In this document: positions 15,151 to 23,424 of the stretch, piece after piece
Numbering within the stretch: position 1 is the first letter of the stretch
Layout: each line of letters begins with the position of its first letter
Source of the DNA: an uncultured Muribaculaceae bacterium
Lineage (GTDB): Bacteria > Bacteroidota > Bacteroidia > Bacteroidales > Muribaculaceae
Length of the DNA: 42,982 nt
NCBI GenBank assembly: GCA_910579105.1
Contig: CAJTRT010000019.1
Location: 1 to 42,982 of the forward strand
Direction: 5' to 3'
Notes under the pieces: model-generated
Database searches by the model: none
Seen by the model: the letters and a program-made list of their open reading frames with translations, nothing else
Told to the model about the DNA's origin: nothing
Program-made: the position numbers and the translations under genes

Positions 15151-17157
15151 TCAGTTGAACCGCTCCTGTTCCTGGCAGGCGAGCTCCCAGAGGCTCATGG
15201 CGGTCTCCAGGTCGCGGGTGCGTTTCTGGTGGAGGTTGTAGATTTCCGGGTCGGAGGTGTCGCCTGAGGCGATACGGCTCTCGATTTCGGCGATTTCGGC
15301 CTCTATTTTCGCGATTTCGGCCTCCGCTTCCTCGACTTTCTTACGGGCGCGCCGCGCCATCTTCTCGCGCTCGCGCTGCTCGGCATAGCTCAGCCGCGGT
15401 TTCTGCCCTCCGGCAGAGGCCGCGGATTCGTTGTCGGCGGCCACGGCTTCCTTTCCGGGGTTCGCGGCGGCCTTGGCCGGAGTCTTTGCCGCGGGAGCGG
15501 CACCCTGTTGTCGCAGGTCGGGCTGCTTGCGCTCCAGCTCGTTGAGCGAGGCGAGCTTCTTCTTTTCGAGGAACTCGTAGATGCCTCCCAGACACTCGCG
15601 CACCTTCCCCCCGCCGAACTCATAGACCTTCTCCACCAGTCCGTCAAGGAACTCGCGGTCGTGGCTGACAACGATCACCGTGCCGTTGAAGTCCTTTATG
15701 GCCTGTTTGAGAATGTCCTTGGTCTTCATGTCGAGGTGGTTGGTAGGCTCGTCGAGAATCAGCAGGTTCACCGGCTCCAGCAGAAGCCTGATCATCGCCA
15801 GGCGCGTCTTTTCTCCGCCTGAAAGCACCTTCACTTTCTTGTCGGATGCCTCGCCGCCGAACATGAAGGCGCCGAGGATGTCGCGTATCTTGGTGCGAAT
15901 GTCGCCGACGGCCACGCGGTCGATTGTGTCAAACACCGTCAGCGACTCGTCCATCAGCTGCGCCTGGTTCTGGGCGAAATAGCCGATTTTGACGTTGTGG
16001 CCGATTTTCAGTGTCCCGGTGTAGGGGATTTCGCCCATTATGCATTTCACGAGGGTAGATTTTCCCTCGCCGTTCTTGCCGACGAATGCCACCTTCTCGC
16101 CGCGCTTTATGGTGAACGTTGCGTGGTCGAACACCTGGTGGTCGCCGTAGGCCTTTCCGACCTCGTCGGCGATCACGGGGTAGTCGCCCGACCGCGGAGC
16201 CGGGGGGAATTTGAGGTTCAGCCGCGAGGTGTCAACCTCGTCAACCTCTATGCGTTCGATTTTCGCCAGCTGCTTCATGCGGCTCTGCACCTGCACGGCC
16301 TTGGTGGCCTTGTAGCGGAAACGCTCGATGAACGCCTCGGTGTCGGCGATTTCCTTCTGCTGGTTCTGGTAGGCGCGCATCTGCTGCTCGACGCGCTCGC
16401 GGCGCAGTTCCACGAATTTCGAGTAGTTCACCGAGTAGTCGTAGATCTTGCCGCAGGAGATCTCTATGGTGCGGTTTGTCACGTTGTCGATGAACGCCCT
16501 GTCGTGGCTGACAAGCACCACGGCGTTGGCCTTGGTGGCCAGGAACTGCTCGAGCCACTGGATCGACTCTATGTCGAGGTGGTTGGTCGGCTCGTCGAGC
16601 AGAAGCACGTCGGGCTTGCGCAGCAGCAGTTTCGCCAGTTCGAGGCGCATGCGCCAGCCGCCGGAGAACTCGGCGGTGAGCCGCGAGAAGTCGCTCCGAA
16701 GGAATCCCAGGCCCAGGAGGGTTTTCTCCATCTCTGCCTCGCAGTTCTCGCTCTGCTCCATGGCCAGTCGCTCGCTGAGCTGGGTCATATCGTCGATCAG
16801 GCGGTGGTATTCGGGCGATTCGTAGTCGGTGCGCTCGGCAAGCTGCGCGGTCATCCCGTCGAGCCGGCGGCGCATTTCATCGATATGCGAGAAGGCTTTG
16901 CGCACCTCCTCGGCCACGGTCACCGTGTCCTCGAGCTTCATCTGCTGCGGCAGGTAGCCTATGGTTGTGTCTGCCGGAACCGCCACGGTGCCCGACGTGG
17001 GGCGCTGGAGCCCGGCGATGATTTTGAGCATCGTTGACTTCCCCGCGCCGTTCTTGCCCACCAGGGCTATGCGGTCGCGCTTGTTTATGACGTAGTTTAT
17101 GTTGTCGAACAGCGATTTGGCGCTGAACTCGACCGATAGGTTCTGTATGGAGATCAT
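15151..17157 (-). CDS. ABC-F family ATPase (ribosome-associated)
   Basis: A 668-residue soluble protein with two ABC ATPase domains and no membrane segments. Walker A motifs are GKNGAGKST (about 35-42) and GKNGEGKST in the second half; Walker B motifs LLLDEPTNHLD and LILDEPTNHLD retain their catalytic Glu; signatures are FSGGWRMRLE and LSGGEKTRLAM. A charged linker (RVEQQMRAYQNQQKEI) between the domains is the arm that reaches the ribosomal P site in ABC-F proteins. An Ala/Lys-rich segment and a C-terminal coiled coil (about 600-668; EREKMARRARKKVEEAEAEI) follow, as in Uup-like members. It is the last gene of a four-gene operon. Housekeeping translation role is more likely than antibiotic resistance, but not proven. 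Confidence 0.92.
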   Translation of the reverse strand: MISIQNLSVEFSAKSLFDNINYVINKRDRIALVGKNGAGKSTMLKIIAGLQRPTSGTVAVPADTTIGYLPQQMKLEDTVTVAEEVRKAFSHIDEMRRRLDGMTAQLAERTDYESPEYHRLIDDMTQLSERLAMEQSENCEAEMEKTLLGLGFLRSDFSRLTAEFSGGWRMRLELAKLLLRKPDVLLLDEPTNHLDIESIQWLEQFLATKANAVVLVSHDRAFIDNVTNRTIEISCGKIYDYSVNYSKFVELRRERVEQQMRAYQNQQKEIADTEAFIERFRYKATKAVQVQSRMKQLAKIERIEVDEVDTSRLNLKFPPAPRSGDYPVIADEVGKAYGDHQVFDHATFTIKRGEKVAFVGKNGEGKSTLVKCIMGEIPYTGTLKIGHNVKIGYFAQNQAQLMDESLTVFDTIDRVAVGDIRTKIRDILGAFMFGGEASDKKVKVLSGGEKTRLAMIRLLLEPVNLLILDEPTNHLDMKTKDILKQAIKDFNGTVIVVSHDREFLDGLVEKVYEFGGGKVRECLGGIYEFLEKKKLASLNELERKQPDLRQQGAAPAAKTPAKAAANPGKEAVAADNESAASAGGQKPRLSYAEQREREKMARRARKKVEEAEAEIAKIEAEIAEIESRIASGDTSDPEIYNLHQKRTRDLETAMSLWELACQEQERFN

Positions 17158-17180
17158 TGATTGGTTTATTCTGGAACGGC

Positions 17181-17744
17181 TCAGCGGCGGTAGTGGTGGA
17201 AGACCAGGCGGCGCGACTCTGTGATCACGATGTCGACCGCGACGTCGTGGGGCTCGGCATCGATGTCGTCCCCCTCGATCAGCTGAAAGTCGTAGCCCAC
17301 GCCCACCTTTGTGGCGCGGGAATCGCGCAGCAGGCGGTCGTAGTAGCCCTTGCCGCGCCCCACGCGGTTCCCGCGTCGGTCGTAGGCCACGGCGGGGACC
17401 ACAATCAGCTCGATCTCGCCGATGTCGGCTGTGTCGTCGCCCTGCGGTTCCTCTATATGGAAGGCGCCCATCGCGAGCCGCGAACGGTCGTAGGGGAGTA
17501 TGTCGAGGTTAACGCCGTTGACCCTCGGGAGGAAGAAGCGTTTGCGGCCGCTCCACTTGTCGATGAACTCGCGGGTCGACAGCTCGTCGGGCAGGGAGTG
17601 GTAGAGGAGCACCTTTTCGGCCAGCATAAAGGCCGCTGACTGCTCCAGGCGGCTGAAAACACGGCGCGCGGCCGCGGTTTTCTCGGCTGCCGACAACAGG
17701 CTCTTTCGGGTTTTTATCCGGTCGCGTATTTCTTCCTTGGTCAT
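17181..17744 (-). CDS. 5-formyltetrahydrofolate cyclo-ligase
   Basis: A 187-residue cytoplasmic enzyme that uses ATP to turn 5-formyl-THF into 5,10-methenyl-THF. The family landmarks are the N-terminal basic helix (MTKEEIRDRIKTRKSLLSA), the central VNGVNLDILPYD, IVVPAVAYDRRGNRVG and the ATP-site loop GRGKGYYDRLL. Full length for the family. It lies 8 bp after the S41 protease gene and 23 bp before the ABC-F gene, within one operon. Confidence 0.93.
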   Translation of the reverse strand: MTKEEIRDRIKTRKSLLSAAEKTAAARRVFSRLEQSAAFMLAEKVLLYHSLPDELSTREFIDKWSGRKRFFLPRVNGVNLDILPYDRSRLAMGAFHIEEPQGDDTADIGEIELIVVPAVAYDRRGNRVGRGKGYYDRLLRDSRATKVGVGYDFQLIEGDDIDAEPHDVAVDIVITESRRLVFHHYRR

Positions 17745-17752
17745 CGTTTTTT

Positions 17753-19426
17753 TTACTGCTTGCTTGTTGTGGCGCTGTCGGCGGGGAGGCTTTTGGAGGC
17801 CGGGGCCTTCAAGGGTATTGTTACCGGGAAGGTGGCCGTGCCTTTCGCGAGCTCCTCCACGGCGCGGCTGACGGTGGTGTCGGCCTGGTTCGCGATTTCG
17901 AAATATGCCCCGTAGCCGAGCGCGTCGCGCGCGATGAGCGCTTTCAGTTGGTTAACAATCAAGTCGTGGGAAATGTTGATGTAGTACCAGCGGGCCGGGA
18001 TGCCGTTGCGGGCGGCGAAGTTCACGAACTGGCGCAGGAGCGCGTCGTCGGCCGGCAGCAGTTCCGCGAGCCCGCGCGCGTCAGCGGCTTTCTCGAGCTT
18101 CTCGCGGTTGGTGTCGACATAGTCGAAGGCGAACTTCTGGAACAGCCCCGCGTTGGCCACGTTGATATAGTAGGAGGTTATGCCGGAGGTGTCGTTGGGC
18201 ACGAATATGTCCGGCATGATGCCCCCGCCGCCGAACACGGTGCGTCCGTGGAGGGTCTGGAACACCTGGTCGGTGTTCTGCCGCACGGAGTCCTCGGAGA
18301 ACATCTCCCCTCGGTTGTAGCGGTCGATCAGGTCGTGCTCGTAGAGCGAGTGGTTCGAGTAGTCTTTTTGGATGCAGCGTCCCGAGGGGGTGTAGTAGCG
18401 CCCGATTGTCAGCCGTATGGCGCTGCTGTCGGGCAGCACGCTCTGGCGCTGGATCAGCCCCTTGCCGAACGAGCGGCGCCCGATGACCAGGCCGCGGTCG
18501 TTGTCCTGTATCGCCCCGGCGAAGATTTCCGACGCGGAAGCCGAGAACTCGTCGAGCAGCACCACCACCCGTGCATCCTTGAAGGAGCCGTTGCCGTCGG
18601 CGCCGACGGCGGTTGTGGAGTAGTACTCGCGCCCGCGGGTCGATACGATGGGCTGTCCCTTTTCAAGGAACTCGTTGACCATCAGGAACGCGACTTCCAT
18701 GAAACCGCCGGTGTTGCCGCGGAGGTCGACAACGAAGTCGGCCGCTCCCGAGCGTGCCAGGTCGTTGAGCGCCTGCCAGAACTCGTCGTAGGTCGTGCGT
18801 CCGAACTTGTTGACGCGTATGTAGCCGGTTGAGTCGTTGAGCATGTACGACGCGTCGACCGAGTTCACCGGTATGTCGCCGCGGGTCACCTCGAAGCTCA
18901 GCGGCTTCTTCGCGTTGAGACGGCGTATCGATAGTTTGACGAGCGAGCCTTTGTCGCCCCGCAGTTTTTTGAGTACCTGCTCGTTGGTGATCCCCATCCC
19001 GGCCACATCCTCGCCGTCGACCTTGAGGATGCGGTCGCCCGCCAGGATGCCCACCTTTTCGGACGGCCCTCCGGGGATAACCTCCAGCACCACTATGGTG
19101 TCGTTGTTGATCATGAACTGGATGCCCACGCCGGAGAATGAGCCGTCGAGGTCGTCGTTGACGGCCTGGAGGTCGGCCGCGGGTATGTAGGCCGAGTGCG
19201 GGTCGAGATTCGTCAGCAGGCTCGGCAGGGTGTTCTCGAGCAGGCTGTCGAGGTCTACCTCGTCAACATAGTCGTCGCGTATGAGGTTCAGCACGGTCTG
19301 GAACTTCTTCTGTGCCGGCGTCGGGCCGCTCCCGATTTTCAGCAGGTTGGAAGTGAGCAGCCCCGCGACGAAGGCGACCGCCGCGATCAGCGGCACCCAG
19401 ACCGATGTTTTCTTTATGTGGTTCAA
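17753..19426 (-). CDS. S41 family C-terminal processing protease
   Basis: A 557-residue periplasmic or membrane-anchored Ser/Lys protease. One N-terminal hydrophobic segment (about 10-28) acts as signal or anchor. A PDZ domain follows (about 95-180; FSGVGIQFMINNDTIVV, GDRILKVDGEDVAGM). The S41 core carries the nucleophile in FSASASEIFAG (residues 294-303) and the general base Lys322 in RRSFGKGLIQ. These proteases trim exported proteins at their C-termini. It is translated from an ATG followed by KKTSVW. The dCMP deaminase gene lies 29 bp upstream and the cyclo-ligase gene 8 bp downstream. Confidence 0.94.
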   Translation of the reverse strand: MNHIKKTSVWVPLIAAVAFVAGLLTSNLLKIGSGPTPAQKKFQTVLNLIRDDYVDEVDLDSLLENTLPSLLTNLDPHSAYIPAADLQAVNDDLDGSFSGVGIQFMINNDTIVVLEVIPGGPSEKVGILAGDRILKVDGEDVAGMGITNEQVLKKLRGDKGSLVKLSIRRLNAKKPLSFEVTRGDIPVNSVDASYMLNDSTGYIRVNKFGRTTYDEFWQALNDLARSGAADFVVDLRGNTGGFMEVAFLMVNEFLEKGQPIVSTRGREYYSTTAVGADGNGSFKDARVVVLLDEFSASASEIFAGAIQDNDRGLVIGRRSFGKGLIQRQSVLPDSSAIRLTIGRYYTPSGRCIQKDYSNHSLYEHDLIDRYNRGEMFSEDSVRQNTDQVFQTLHGRTVFGGGGIMPDIFVPNDTSGITSYYINVANAGLFQKFAFDYVDTNREKLEKAADARGLAELLPADDALLRQFVNFAARNGIPARWYYINISHDLIVNQLKALIARDALGYGAYFEIANQADTTVSRAVEELAKGTATFPVTIPLKAPASKSLPADSATTSKQ

Positions 19427-19455
19427 TGCGGTTGGAATTTGTGTATCCCTTGTTT

Positions 19456-19902
19456 TTAACTTTCAGACGGGTCGTAAAGTTCAGGAACGTGGACACATTC
19501 GACCCCGGCGCGCTCGAGCAGCCCTATGCCGTCGGTTATGCGGTAAAGTTCGTGGAACACCACGCGGCGTATGCCCGCCTGTATTATCAGCTTGGAACAT
19601 TCCATGCAGGGCGACGCTGTGATATAGAGGGTGGCTCCGTCGGAGGAGTTGTTGCTGCGGGCCACTTTCGTGATTGCGTTGGCCTCGGCGTGGAGCACAT
19701 ACGGCTTGGTGGAACCGTCGCCGTCCTCGCATACGTTCTCGAAGCCCGACGGGGTTCCGTTGAATCCGTCGGAGATTATCATCGAGTTCTTGACTATGAT
19801 CGCCCCGACCTTGCGGCGCTGGCAGTATGAGTTCTCCGCCCATATGAGTGCCATGCGGAGATACCGGCGGTCGAGTATTTCCTGTTTTACGTTCTGTTCC
19901 AT
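19456..19902 (-). CDS. dCMP deaminase family protein (ComEB-like)
   Basis: A 148-residue zinc-dependent deoxycytidylate deaminase. The zinc and catalytic residues are in HAEANAI (His71, Glu73) and SPCMECSK (Cys99, Cys102), the order expected for the cytidine/deoxycytidylate deaminase superfamily. The reaction feeds dUMP for thymidylate synthesis. Family length is normal. It begins the operon that runs through the S41 protease, the cyclo-ligase and the ABC-F gene; the link with folate metabolism through thymidylate synthesis gives some logic to having the cyclo-ligase here. Confidence 0.93.
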   Translation of the reverse strand: MEQNVKQEILDRRYLRMALIWAENSYCQRRKVGAIIVKNSMIISDGFNGTPSGFENVCEDGDGSTKPYVLHAEANAITKVARSNNSSDGATLYITASPCMECSKLIIQAGIRRVVFHELYRITDGIGLLERAGVECVHVPELYDPSES

Positions 19903-19972
19903 TTCGCTTTCAGCGGCAAAAGGAGGGCTCGCGACCCGCGTGTGCGCGTGCGTGCGTTTCCATTTAATTCCG

Positions 19973-19980
19973 CGAAGTTA
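19973..19980 (-). promoter_or_regulatory. Weak -7-like element of the dCMP deaminase operon
   Basis: The minus strand reads TAACTTCG, one base off TAnnTTTG, 70 bp upstream of the start codon. No clear TTTG lies at the -33 position. The predicted leader contains a 21-nt strictly alternating pyrimidine-purine run at 19937-19957. Confidence 0.3.
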
Positions 19981-20029
19981 CTAAATTCCGCCAATACCGC
20001 GTCCTGATATGTGGAACTATTTTGCGCGG

Positions 20030-20563
20030 TCACCGGCCGGTATCCGGCAACCCGCCATCGTTTACCAGGCGCAGGAGCTCCGCGTAGGAGGGTAGGGCAG
20101 GCAGGAAGCGGTACGGGTCTGTGGCCGCGGGCGGGTTCAGGAGGCAGCAGTAGTGCGCCAGTCCGTTGGACACCATCAGGCAGGGGGCGCGGTGCACAAG
20201 GTTGTAGCGCGCGATCTGGTCGAACACGCGCTGGGATATGGGTATGTCGGGCGCCTTGTACTCGGCTATCACGAGCGGCCGCAGCCCCTCGCGGGTGAAT
20301 ACCACGGTGTCGCAGCGGCGCAGGGTGCCGTTGAGGCGCAGTGACACCTCGTTGGCGGTCAGTTCCCTGGGATAGCCGAGAGCCCCGGTCAGGTACGCGG
20401 CGAAATGCTGCCGCACCCACTCTTCCGGGGTCAGCGCCACGGAGCGCCCCCGCAGGGGGTCGAACACCCTTACGACACCGTCGGCGCCGCGGGTGATCCG
20501 CGGCGAGACCGGGGGAAGGTTGAGCGGCACGATGGCGTTTTCCGGGTGGCGGGCGCTTTGCAT
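20030..20563 (-). CDS. Orphan HsdR N-terminal-like (PD-(D/E)XK) protein
   Basis: A 177-residue protein like the type I restriction enzyme R subunit N-terminal domain (HSDR_N_2 type). The nuclease-like signature is CDTVVF (Asp85), then PLVIAEYKAP with Glu101 and Lys103. There is no helicase region and no hsdM or hsdS nearby, so it is not a restriction system. Stand-alone proteins of this kind are common in Bacteroidetes and have no known role. It is divergent from holA across a 145-bp gap. Confidence 0.82.
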   Translation of the reverse strand: MQSARHPENAIVPLNLPPVSPRITRGADGVVRVFDPLRGRSVALTPEEWVRQHFAAYLTGALGYPRELTANEVSLRLNGTLRRCDTVVFTREGLRPLVIAEYKAPDIPISQRVFDQIARYNLVHRAPCLMVSNGLAHYCCLLNPPAATDPYRFLPALPSYAELLRLVNDGGLPDTGR

Positions 20564-20601
20564 TTTTTAAGTCTTGGTTTCCGACAATCTATCGGTACGT
20601 T

Positions 20602-20633
20602 TTTGCGGGATTGGGAAAAACTGCGTAAATTTA
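20602..20633 (+). promoter_or_regulatory. Possible promoter of holA
   Basis: TTTG at 20602-20605 and TAAATTTA at 20626-20633, 20 bp apart, resemble the Bacteroides -33/-7 pair with the last base of the -7 box off consensus. The holA ATG lies 75 bp downstream. Confidence 0.4.
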
Positions 20634-20708
20634 CAAAACTTTTCGCAAACCCAGGCGTTCTTTGGCCGCCGCGGGTGGGCTTTGACACGGAGATATTCAT
20701 AAACCACT

Positions 20709-21767
20709 ATGGCAGAAGCGGTGACATTCGAGAGCCTTCGCCGGGCGATCCGGGCCGGGAATACCGCCCCGGTGTACCTGCTGCACGGTAAGGAAGGCTT
20801 TTTCATCGACCAGCTGGCGCGCGACATAGAGGCGCTCGTGCCGGAGGCCGACCGCGACTTCAACCTCACGGTGCTCTATGCCCCGCAGACCGAGCCGGCG
20901 AAGGTGGTCGAGGCCTGCCGCCGCTACCCTATGATGGCCGACAGGCAGGTGGTGATACTCCGCGAGGCGCAGTCGGGGATGCCTCCCCGCTTCGGCGCGG
21001 CCGCGTATCTGAAAGCCCTTGCCGCTTATGCCGCCAATCCGGCCCCGACGACGGTGCTGTGCGTGTGCTTCCGCGGCGAGGAAGCCAAGGGCGCGGAGTT
21101 CATGAAGGCGATGAAGGCCGGGGGGGGAGTGGTGTTCGAGTCGGTGAAGATGCGCGACGACCGCGTGGGGGCGCAGGTCGCCCGGTTCATCAAGGACCGC
21201 GGCCTGTCGGTCGACCCCAAAGCTCTCGCCATGCTGTGTGACTTCGTTGGCACCGACCTGTCGCGGCTATATAACGAGGTCGGCAAGCTGACGGTATCCC
21301 TTGGCGAGGGCGCCATGGTCACACCCGAGGCGGTGGAGCGCAACATCGGGGTGTCGAAGGACTACAACAATTTCGAGTTCGTCTCCGCCCTGGCCAACCG
21401 CGACGAGGCCAAGGCGATGACCATCCTGCGGTATTTCCGGGCCGATCCGAAGAACCACCCGGTGCAGCCGCTGGCGGTCAACATCTTCACCCTGTTCTCC
21501 AATCTGCTGGCGGCTTTCTACGCGGCCGACCGCTCGGAGCGCGGCCTGATGCAGGAACTCGGCTTCCGCTGGCCTGGCCAGTTGAAGGATGTGCGCGCCG
21601 CGATGAGCGGCTACGGTCCCTGGCACGCGATAGAGATCGTGCAGGAGCTGCGGCGGTTCGACTGCCAGACAAAGGGCATTGGTTCGCGCCAGGATCCGTA
21701 TGACCTGCTCAATGACTTGGTCATAAGGATTCTGCATCCGCTCGGGCAGAAAGGGGTGCGACTTTAA
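20709..21767 (+). CDS. holA: DNA polymerase III subunit delta
   Basis: A 352-residue clamp-loader subunit. Features of the family are the N-terminal PVYLLHGKEGFFIDQLARDI, the degenerate AAA+ core with VVILREAQSGM and TTVLCVCFRGEE, and a C-terminal helical collar with NNFEFVSALANRDEAKAM and NLLAAFYAADRSERGLMQELG (two separate stretches). The delta subunit opens the sliding clamp during replication. Full length. The TPR/PD40 gene starts 25 bp after its stop, so they may share a transcript, although the functions differ. Confidence 0.93.
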   Translation: MAEAVTFESLRRAIRAGNTAPVYLLHGKEGFFIDQLARDIEALVPEADRDFNLTVLYAPQTEPAKVVEACRRYPMMADRQVVILREAQSGMPPRFGAAAYLKALAAYAANPAPTTVLCVCFRGEEAKGAEFMKAMKAGGGVVFESVKMRDDRVGAQVARFIKDRGLSVDPKALAMLCDFVGTDLSRLYNEVGKLTVSLGEGAMVTPEAVERNIGVSKDYNNFEFVSALANRDEAKAMTILRYFRADPKNHPVQPLAVNIFTLFSNLLAAFYAADRSERGLMQELGFRWPGQLKDVRAAMSGYGPWHAIEIVQELRRFDCQTKGIGSRQDPYDLLNDLVIRILHPLGQKGVRL

Positions 21768-21792
21768 ACAGCCTCTAAGAAACAATTACGAT

Positions 21793-23205
21793 ATGAAATC
21801 CGGATTCAGACATATACTGTTACCGCTGTCGCTGCTGGGAGTCCTGGCGGCGCAGGGAGCCTCGCTCGACGACGCCAGGCGGCTTATGGAGGACGGCGAC
21901 CCCGCGGCCGCGGAGGCGGCCATACGCGAAGTGATCGCTGCCGAGCCGAAAAACGCGGAGGCCGACGTGATGCTCGGCGACTGCCTCTGGCAGCTCGGCC
22001 GCGACCGGGAGGCGCTCGACGCTTACGCCGAGGGGCGCCGCAAGGGCGACCGCATGGCGATTCTCGCCCTGGCCAACGCCGCCGTGCTGCAATACCGCCT
22101 TGACGATGCCCGCGAGCTGCTCGAAGCATACCGCAAGACGCTGAAAAAGGGGCGCAGGCAGCTCGCCCCCGACCGCTCGGGCGACATAGAGGACCGCATA
22201 CTGCGCACCGAGAACATGCTCGCCCGGGTGCAGCAGATCGAGGTGGTCGATTCGGTGGTGGTCGACGCGGAGGATTTTTTCCGTTACTACCGCCTCTCTC
22301 CCGAAAGCGGCTCGCTCAACGAGCCTGCCTCCGTGCTTCCCGAGGGGTTTCCGGCGGCCGAGCCGACCGTGGTATACGAGCCGGAGAGCCGCAGGCAGAT
22401 GATATGGGCCGCCCCTGACACCGCCGGGGTGTTCCGCCTGGTGTCGTCCGGGGCGCTTTACGGCGACTCCTGGGAGAAGCCGGTCCCGCTCGGCGACCAG
22501 CTGAACGATGGCGGGGATGCCAATTATCCCTTCCTGATGCCCGACGGCGTGACGCTGTACTACGCCAGCGACGGTGAGAACTCGCTCGGGGGGTACGACA
22601 TATTCATATCGCGCCGCGACGAGGACGGCAACTTCCTCCAGCCCGCAAATATCGGCATGCCCTATAACTCGCCTTACAACGACTACCTGCTCGCCATCGA
22701 CGAGCTGACCGGGGCCGGATGGTGGGCTTCAGACCGCGGACGCGTCCCCGGCAAGCTGACAATATACCTGTTCATCCCCCAGGAACTGCGGGTGAACGTC
22801 AGTCCGGACGCTCCCGACCTCCTGGCCCGCGCGTCGCTCAGCTCCATACGCTCCACATGGCAGGAGGGCGCCGATTACCGCCCGCTGCTCCGCCGCATAG
22901 CCTCGATCAAGCCGGGGGGTGCCAGAGAGCGGGCTGTCGATTTCAGACTGGCCGTTCCGGGGCGCGGCGTGCTGACAAGCTACTCCCAGCTCCATTCGCC
23001 CCGCTCGCGCTCCCTGATGAAGGATTACGAGGACTCGCGGCGCCGTTTCGAGCTTGCCGTGGAGAAACTGGGCGAGCTGCGAACGGCCTATTCCAAGGGT
23101 GACCGCTCGGTGGCTGACGCGATTCTGCGGGCCGAGGCCCAGGTCGACGAGGCCCGCGGGCAGCTCCTCGACATGCGCAACGAAATCATCCGCCTGGAAG
23201 AATGA
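21793..23205 (+). CDS. Exported TPR and PD40 (WD40-like) repeat protein
   Basis: A 470-residue protein with a signal peptide (about 1-23, ending QGASL). TPR-like helices fill about 24-125 (AEADVMLGDCLWQLGRDREA). Residues about 215-300 hold PD40-type beta-propeller blades, clearest in YPFLMPDGVTLYYASDGE and GGYDIFISRRDEDGN. The C-terminal 70 residues form a long charged helix (coiled coil). Bacteroidetes proteins with TPR plus PD40 often also carry an OmpA peptidoglycan-binding domain (as in PorE); that domain is missing here, so a type IX role should not be assumed. Function unknown; probably periplasmic scaffolding. Confidence 0.75.
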   Translation: MKSGFRHILLPLSLLGVLAAQGASLDDARRLMEDGDPAAAEAAIREVIAAEPKNAEADVMLGDCLWQLGRDREALDAYAEGRRKGDRMAILALANAAVLQYRLDDARELLEAYRKTLKKGRRQLAPDRSGDIEDRILRTENMLARVQQIEVVDSVVVDAEDFFRYYRLSPESGSLNEPASVLPEGFPAAEPTVVYEPESRRQMIWAAPDTAGVFRLVSSGALYGDSWEKPVPLGDQLNDGGDANYPFLMPDGVTLYYASDGENSLGGYDIFISRRDEDGNFLQPANIGMPYNSPYNDYLLAIDELTGAGWWASDRGRVPGKLTIYLFIPQELRVNVSPDAPDLLARASLSSIRSTWQEGADYRPLLRRIASIKPGGARERAVDFRLAVPGRGVLTSYSQLHSPRSRSLMKDYEDSRRRFELAVEKLGELRTAYSKGDRSVADAILRAEAQVDEARGQLLDMRNEIIRLEE

Positions 23206-23237
23206 TTCCCGCGGGGGGAAATCTCTATCTGACAGAA

Positions 23238-23421
23238 TAAGTAACTGTTCAAAATTATTTTATACTAACGGGTCTGATTATTTTAATGTTTCTCCGGCAA
23301 AATTTCCAGGAGATTTTTCTCGATGAAGAAGGAGTGTAGCGAGCTACACGACTGATGAAGAGAGGAAAATATTCGGAAATTTTGCCGGAGAAACATTAAA
23401 ATAATTTCGACCAGTCACTTA
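23238..23421. mobile_element. MITE-like hairpin element with TA target duplication
   Basis: Terminal inverted repeats of 25 bp (23238-23262 and 23397-23421) match at 22 positions and begin and end in TA, as for elements that duplicate a TA target. Inside, a perfect 31-bp inverted repeat (23277-23307 with 23375-23405) encloses a second hairpin GTGTAGC/GCTACAC at 23334-23349. There is no coding capacity. The right end lies 3 bp before the cstA start codon. The repeats are seen directly; the mobile-element call is inference. Confidence 0.6.
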
Positions 23422-23424
23422 ACA

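Noticed and set aside
20030..20563. A type I restriction-modification system
   Set aside because: Only an HsdR N-terminal-like domain is present; helicase, methylase and specificity genes are absent.
21793..23205. Assignment as PorE, a type IX component with TPR and PD40 repeats
   Set aside because: The OmpA-type peptidoglycan-binding domain expected at the C-terminus is missing; a long charged helix takes its place.
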